A DNA stretch of 64,000 bases from Chryseobacterium sp. JM1 (GTDB taxonomy: Bacteria; Bacteroidota; Bacteroidia; Flavobacteriales; Weeksellaceae), in contig NZ_JPRN01000009.1 in assembly GCF_000737715.1 (NCBI RefSeq), positions 62,001-126,000 of the forward strand, given 5' to 3'. Position 1 is the first letter of the stretch. Each line of letters opens with the position of its first letter. The notes under the pieces are model-generated. The model was not told the DNA's origin and ran no database searches. It saw only the letters and a list, made by a program, of their open reading frames with translations. The translations under genes and the position numbers were made by a program. Of this stretch, positions 59,666 through 64,000 are shown piece by piece.

Positions 59666-60166
59666 TTACTTTGTCTGTGTCAGTTCATATTCAATTTCGC
59701 CATCACTTAAATCGGCAGTTTTCACAAAATGAAGGCGCTCCAGAAGTTTCATTGCAGGATCGTTTTCCTGGCTTGTAGCTGCCCAGATGCGTTTCAGCCT
59801 CATCGTATTTAATCCAAAATCAATAGCGAGTGACATTCCATCGGTCATATAACCCTGGCCGTAATATTTGGGTAATAAAACACAGCCTAACTCACCCTCT
59901 CCCTTATTCAGTCCGCGATAATAGCCACAGGTTCCAACGATTTGATGGGTTTCATTATCTACAATTCCCCAGTGAATGGAATTCCCGTCCAGATAATCCC
60001 GATCGATTCTGGCCTGCATTTCGGCTGCCTGTTCAACAGTTTCTGCCTGAACAGCATCATAAAACGAAATTTCAATTAGGTCCGGAATATCAGCATCCAT
60101 AATCTGACGTAATGATACTCTGCTGCCTTTCACATTTGGAAAATCGTTCAACTGAAATTGTTTCAT
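59666..60166 (-). CDS. GNAT-family N-acetyltransferase (RimJ/RimL-type)
   Basis: The start is set at 60166 (MKQFQLNDFPNVKGSRVSLR...), as the 13 residues before it do not fit the family. The 166-residue protein has the GNAT core: SRVSLRQIMDADIPDLIEIS, IHWGIVDNETHQIVGTCGYY, GELGCVLLPKYYGQGYMTDG (the acetyl-CoA pyrophosphate loop) and LKRIWAATSQENDPAMKLLE. It resembles RimJ/RimL-type enzymes that acetylate ribosomal proteins or small amines. Monocistronic. Confidence 0.88.
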   Translation of the reverse strand: MKQFQLNDFPNVKGSRVSLRQIMDADIPDLIEISFYDAVQAETVEQAAEMQARIDRDYLDGNSIHWGIVDNETHQIVGTCGYYRGLNKGEGELGCVLLPKYYGQGYMTDGMSLAIDFGLNTMRLKRIWAATSQENDPAMKLLERLHFVKTADLSDGEIEYELTQTK

Positions 60167-60280
60167 GGTGTAAATTGTATTAGTTTTGAAAATGAACATG
60201 ATCATTCATAAAGTTACTCCCATGAACTCTATGGATTACAATTCACTAAAAATACCATTAATTTTAATATCAAAAGATAA

Positions 60281-60721
60281 ATGCCATTCAATCCTTCCTT
60301 GTTAACCGAAAAGCTGCATCACCGGGACTATGATTTTTTTATCTTTAATGAAAATATTTCCGAAATTATTTTCAACGGAGATGAGATTATTCTTAAGGTC
60401 ATCCGGGTAGAAAAAAGCGAAATACCGGATTTCACTTCGTTTATCATTTCAGCGATGGGTGTTTCAGGATCAGATGAGTGTGATATGCAAAGCGCAAGTA
60501 TTATTTCAAGCGATCAAGCATCAATGCAACAAACAATCACTGATTTTCAAACCTATTGGAAAATCGATCTGGCCATTGAAACGTATATCAAAGGTGACAT
60601 TCAACATATCTATGAAATGGATACCGACCCCAGTAAAAAGGGCTATGGCAGCGAGATAAGCTATGGTATTGAGACCTCAACTTCTTTTGTCTATTTCTTT
60701 ACGCATCATTTTTATTATTGA
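60281..60721 (+). CDS. Hypothetical protein
   Basis: The 146-residue protein has no signal peptide and no motif that I know. It looks alpha/beta with a charged middle (FTSFIISAMGVSGSDECDMQ, IETYIKGDIQHIYEMDTDPS) and an aromatic end (SFVYFFTHHFYY). It is isolated between genes on the other strand, starts with ATG and ends just before a perfect hairpin, which supports its being real. Confidence 0.62.
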   Translation: MPFNPSLLTEKLHHRDYDFFIFNENISEIIFNGDEIILKVIRVEKSEIPDFTSFIISAMGVSGSDECDMQSASIISSDQASMQQTITDFQTYWKIDLAIETYIKGDIQHIYEMDTDPSKKGYGSEISYGIETSTSFVYFFTHHFYY

Positions 60722-60743
60722 TAATTGATGGCAATCATAAAAA

Positions 60744-60776
60744 AATCCTTATAGGTTTTCAAAACCTATAAGGATT
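60744..60776. repeat. Perfect 15-bp-stem hairpin, copy 2
   Basis: AATCCTTATAGGTTT, loop TCA, AAACCTATAAGGATT. The inner 13 bp are identical to the hairpin at 32757-32789. It lies 23 bp after the stop of the hypothetical gene and lacks a T-run. Confidence 0.65.
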
Positions 60777-60964
60777 GTGGCTAATCTGTTTAACTTGGGG
60801 AAGAGATGAGCTTTTTACCAAGTTTCGAAATTAATACCTGGATTTTAATAACTTCTCTCTTCGAGCTTCAGGCTTCCTTCCATCATGATAAAAACTGAAA
60901 TATCTTATCCCGAATTAAATTGAATTAATAACTCATCATCGAAAACTTATCACTCTCTGAAATT

Positions 60965-62101
60965 CTATTTCCTTGGAATCTCAGGACGCGGCATTTTATA
61001 ATAACTTCCTGACATGCTTTTCAGAAAGGCTACGACGGCATCCACTTCCTGTTCATTGAGTTTTAACGGTTTCATCAGATGGTCTGTGACCGGAAAATTG
61101 GGGTCTGCTTTCTTTTCTTCAGGACTTGGATTGATCATCTGCATTCCGCTGTTGTAGAGGCTTACTACGCCGTACAGATCGTCCATGAGGCCATTGTGCA
61201 TCCATGGAGCGGTATAATCCAGATCTCTTAAGGAAGGCGTCTTGAATTTTCCTACATCCTCTGCTTTTTTGGTAATATGGTACAGTCCCAGATCTTCATA
61301 TTCTCTTTTGTAATAGGTAAGACCGATATTATGGAATGACTCATCCGTAAGATTTTTCCCGTTGTGACAGTTCATACATCTTGCTTTGGTTCGGAATAAG
61401 TGCATCCCGTAAATTTCCTTGTCGCTTAATGCTTTATGGTCACCTTTTATAAATTTATCCAGTCTGCTCGGCTGGCTTCTGATGGTTTTCTGAAATACGG
61501 CTAAAGCTTTGGCTATTTTATCGAAAGTAATTTTATCGGTCTGATAAACGTCTTTAAAAAGCTGTCTGTATTCCGTGAGTTTAGACAATTTTCCGGCTAG
61601 TTTTTCCGGCTTCATATTCATTTCATTGTGGGCAGAAATAGGCCCTACCAGCTGTTCTTCCAGTGTTTTGGCTCTTCCGTCCCAGAAATAGGAGGTTCTG
61701 TCTGCAATATTAAACAGCGATTGCGTATTTCGTTTTCCCTGTAAATGATCATGCCCCAATGCGACCTCCTGGCGGTCTGCCCAACCCATTTCGGGATTGT
61801 GACAGCTACTGCATGAAATCTGGCTGGATGCCGACAATTTAGGATCGAAAAACAGTTTCTTTCCAAGCACGACTTCAGGAAGTTCCTGCGTATCGTAATA
61901 ATTTGAATCCCACTCTATTGCTTCAAATTCCTTCCAGTTGACGCCTGCATCTATAGAAGGCGCAGGCCAGTTTTTCACCGGCTTTTTGTACTGTTCTATG
62001 ACTTCTCCATAATCTACTCTGTATTGCTGCATGGTGTTCTGCATAAAAAGGAAAACAATGGCTCCTATCAGCAAAATGACTTTAAATCCTGACAACTTCA
62101 T
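60965..62101 (-). CDS. Di-heme cytochrome c peroxidase (MauG/CcpA family)
   Basis: The 378-residue protein has a hydrophobic N-terminal leader or anchor (LSGFKVILLIGAIVFLFMQ) and two heme c-binding motifs, CSSCH (residues 97-101) and CMNCH (242-246), plus GHDHLQGKRNTQSLFNIA and the FKTPSLRDLDYTAPWMHNG region typical of the family. It should act in the periplasm, reducing H2O2 or oxidising a partner. It is the last gene of an operon with an outer membrane barrel gene 13 bp upstream and a DUF4876-like gene before that. Confidence 0.92.
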   Translation of the reverse strand: MKLSGFKVILLIGAIVFLFMQNTMQQYRVDYGEVIEQYKKPVKNWPAPSIDAGVNWKEFEAIEWDSNYYDTQELPEVVLGKKLFFDPKLSASSQISCSSCHNPEMGWADRQEVALGHDHLQGKRNTQSLFNIADRTSYFWDGRAKTLEEQLVGPISAHNEMNMKPEKLAGKLSKLTEYRQLFKDVYQTDKITFDKIAKALAVFQKTIRSQPSRLDKFIKGDHKALSDKEIYGMHLFRTKARCMNCHNGKNLTDESFHNIGLTYYKREYEDLGLYHITKKAEDVGKFKTPSLRDLDYTAPWMHNGLMDDLYGVVSLYNSGMQMINPSPEEKKADPNFPVTDHLMKPLKLNEQEVDAVVAFLKSMSGSYYKMPRPEIPRK

Positions 62102-62114
62102 GATCTTTCTGTTT

Positions 62115-63629
62115 TTAAAAAATAGTTCCTATCGTGGCCGCAAAATAGGTATTGCTCCCGTTCTGAAAATGGCTGTATATGACTTTTCCTCCTGCGAATG
62201 CATTCTTAACAACGGGTAGCGTAAAATGAAAATTAACATCAACCTTCGCTTGCCAAAAATCCGATGACTGGAAAGCATAATTCTCCTGCAACATCTGGTT
62301 AATGGATGGTTTTCCTGAATTATTGAAAAGCCCGCTTTTCTTATACACATCCGTCACGGAAATTCCCAGAGAAACGGAAAGCGCTAAATCGCTGCTAAAA
62401 GTTTTCAGCCACTGATAATCGGCACCGTATATCATCCTGTTCAGCTCAACCACAGACAGCGGATTGCTGTATTTTTCCTTTTCCTGAACCCAGCCGAAGA
62501 AAGGTACCAGTGAAGATTTTACATTCGTATTTTCAATCTGCAAAAGCCCTTTAAAGAGGATATTATTGATCTTATGATTGTATCTTTCCACAGTTCCGAT
62601 CCGGATATAATTTCTGGAATTTTCGTTCAGGAAGAGGTTTTCCGTTCCTTTTCTTTCCGTGCTGTTTCCGTCGGCTGAAATTCCCCAGACGATTTTTCCG
62701 GTATTAAAAAATTTCCCGATTGAGGCATTCAACAGCTGTTCATCAATTTTTGAGGCATTGAGATCTGTATATTCGGTCAGGAATTTATCCATATTGAATT
62801 TTTTAAATTCCAGATTAAGATACCAGTTTCTATTGCTGGCTTCGAAAATCTGTAAACCTCCTCCATACGACCAGCCTTCGTAATAGGCCTGACGAAGTTT
62901 CCCGGAAAGCAGTTCGTTGTAATTACCCAATCCATTCATATTGTAAATCATAGGAAACCCCTGGTTGCTGACAAAGCTCAAATAATGTTTCTGGGTGTAT
63001 TTCTCTCCTTCCAGATAGGCTCCAACTTTAAATTTATCAGAAACCAGTTTATTGGCTCCCAGTGCTAAAGAAAAGTTGGCCGATGTATTTTTCGGCCTTG
63101 GATCTATATCCCTGTAGCTTAAATTGGCTCTGTAGCTTCCTGTAATCCCGATTGTATAAGAATTAATTGCCTTTGAATAACCTCCTGAAAAGCTGTAGTT
63201 TTCAAACTTCATATCTCCTCCCACACTGTCGGCGGCTACATAAGGATAAATCAGGTCATAATCAGCATTTTCGTTCCATACCATCTGTTTGGTTTTTCCT
63301 TTGGTATACGAAGCACTGCCCCAAACGGTTGTTTTCGGATCCAGATTTTGTAAGGAATAGGCTTCAGCGCCCCACAGATTTTTTCCTTTGCCTTTCTGCT
63401 GAATTTCATTGGGTGTATCTGTGTTTTCTGTCATCAGCTTAAACGTTGTGATATTGTACTTCCTTGCGCCCAACTTATTGGCAGGATTGGTATTGAGATT
63501 TTCTTTAAATAGCCTTTCATAACTGTACTCCTCATGAACTTTTTTCATGATGGAATCATTCACCTGAGCTTGGAATTTTGCACAAGACAAAACGGTAAAC
63601 ACCAAAAGTATGGAACGAAAATTTTTCAT
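62115..63629 (-). CDS. Outer membrane beta-barrel protein, DUF6850-like
   Basis: The 504-residue protein has a signal peptide (MKNFRSILLVFTVLSCAKFQ then AQ) and many alternating strands ending in the aromatic C-terminus SNTYFAATIGTIF, as expected for a beta-barrel. Family assignment to DUF6850 is by context (adjacent to the peroxidase and DUF4876-like gene) and general strand pattern. It probably forms an outer membrane channel or receptor. It begins one base after the stop of the upstream gene. Confidence 0.78.
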   Translation of the reverse strand: MKNFRSILLVFTVLSCAKFQAQVNDSIMKKVHEEYSYERLFKENLNTNPANKLGARKYNITTFKLMTENTDTPNEIQQKGKGKNLWGAEAYSLQNLDPKTTVWGSASYTKGKTKQMVWNENADYDLIYPYVAADSVGGDMKFENYSFSGGYSKAINSYTIGITGSYRANLSYRDIDPRPKNTSANFSLALGANKLVSDKFKVGAYLEGEKYTQKHYLSFVSNQGFPMIYNMNGLGNYNELLSGKLRQAYYEGWSYGGGLQIFEASNRNWYLNLEFKKFNMDKFLTEYTDLNASKIDEQLLNASIGKFFNTGKIVWGISADGNSTERKGTENLFLNENSRNYIRIGTVERYNHKINNILFKGLLQIENTNVKSSLVPFFGWVQEKEKYSNPLSVVELNRMIYGADYQWLKTFSSDLALSVSLGISVTDVYKKSGLFNNSGKPSINQMLQENYAFQSSDFWQAKVDVNFHFTLPVVKNAFAGGKVIYSHFQNGSNTYFAATIGTIF

Positions 63630-63630
63630 T

Positions 63631-64000
63631 TTAGTTAAATAATGAAGGTTTTACTCCATGTTCAAAATCTGCTGTGGAATTGTTCGTATCCTTAAAAAGA
63701 TTTTTACCTTCCACATTCTTTCCGATCACCTTTCTGCGGACCGATTTTCCGAAACGGTTTTTATCTCCATCAAATGCACTTACCGAAGTCCATCCCATGT
63801 CCAATGACGGCGAAGTCACCAGCCACTGGAAAGAATCCTGTACACTTAAATTTACTGCATCTGTGATCCATTCATTCGGAATTTTAACGGCAGTTCCATC
63901 CATCGGGTATGTTTCTCCTCCAAACGTAAGCGTATATTGGTAGGTGTATGAATTCTGTGCGATCAGAGCATCACTGGTCATTCCCTGAGGCATACGGGCT
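63631..64000 (-). CDS. DUF4876-like protein (partial, runs past the right edge)
   Basis: The frame is open to the right edge, so only the C-terminal ~122 residues are seen: YTYQYTLTFGGETYPMDGTA, VKIPNEWITDAVNLSVQDSF and VSAFDGDKNRFGKSVRRKVI. The order DUF4876-like, DUF6850-like, di-heme peroxidase is known from other Bacteroidota, and the C-terminal KSVRRKV motif fits a DUF4876 or lamin-tail-like protein. The start lies outside the window; the family call is moderate. Confidence 0.6.
   Translation of the reverse strand, partial: ARMPQGMTSDALIAQNSYTYQYTLTFGGETYPMDGTAVKIPNEWITDAVNLSVQDSFQWLVTSPSLDMGWTSVSAFDGDKNRFGKSVRRKVIGKNVEGKNLFKDTNNSTADFEHGVKPSLFN

Noticed and set aside
1..64000. Search for tRNA, rRNA, transposase genes or CRISPR arrays
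   Set aside because: None was recognised by eye; a covariance-model scan would be needed to exclude small RNAs.

Overview
The window looks like chromosomal DNA of a Flavobacteriia species in the Weeksellaceae, most likely Chryseobacterium or a close relative. This rests on several traits read from the sequence: low GC by eye, type IX secretion (T9SS) C-terminal sorting domains on three large exported proteins, Bacteroidota-type T6SS parts (a TssD/Hcp-like tube protein, a VgrG spike and DUF4280 PAAR-like effectors), a TonB receptor paired with a DUF4249 lipoprotein, many MKK-type signal peptides, and one TAnnTTTG-type -7 element. No rRNA, tRNA, CRISPR array or insertion sequence was seen. The genus is an inference.

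Layout. 1-5.9 kb: an RND multidrug efflux operon (outer membrane factor cut by the left edge, pump, adaptor) with an AraC-family regulator upstream. 6.3-9.4 kb: a membrane-anchored PLD-like protein and a vWA-like lipoprotein. 9.4-13.4 kb: metallophosphoesterase, MFS exporter, Lrp/AsnC regulator, Tam-like methyltransferase. 13.4-20.7 kb: exported proteins, including two T9SS cargo proteins, one with a lipase-type serine. 20.8-24.7 kb: a probable defence operon with two DUF262 proteins, one of them DUF262-DUF1524 (GmrSD type), and a GIY-YIG-like protein. 25.1-27.8 kb: a four-gene regulatory operon (unknown protein, membrane sensor module, NarL-type histidine kinase, LuxR-type response regulator). 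28.1-32.1 kb: an R-body (Reb, 'killing trait') operon facing it, with seven reb-like genes, five of them tandem copies with a period near 340 bp, and three small accessory genes. 32.9-41.0 kb: siderophore-interacting flavoprotein, AraC regulator, a delta-60-repeat T9SS protein, LysE exporter, TonB receptor and DUF4249 lipoprotein. 41.1-54.2 kb: a T6SS effector island (tssD, vgrG, DUF2931/DUF2235 lipase pair, an unknown protein, then three PAAR-like polymorphic effectors each followed by an exported putative immunity protein). 54.4-59.2 kb: egtD-egtB-egtV-egtU, combining ergothioneine synthesis and a probable ergothioneine ABC importer. 59.7-64 kb: GNAT acetyltransferase, a small hypothetical, and a di-heme peroxidase / beta-barrel / DUF4876-like operon running off the right edge.

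How the genes work together. The most unusual part is the convergent pair at 25-32 kb. A split-sensor two-component system probably controls an R-body operon whose tandem reb genes carry a small hairpin about 31 nt before each start codon, and whose accessory genes are linked by an A10 tract that could allow frameshifting. The T6SS island shows module swapping: two effectors share a nearly identical first ~157 residues and leader and then diverge completely, each with its own neighbouring immunity candidate. Dispersed intergenic repeats (a ~190-bp composite element in three copies, several perfect hairpins, and flavobacterial-type small repeats) mark many gene boundaries.
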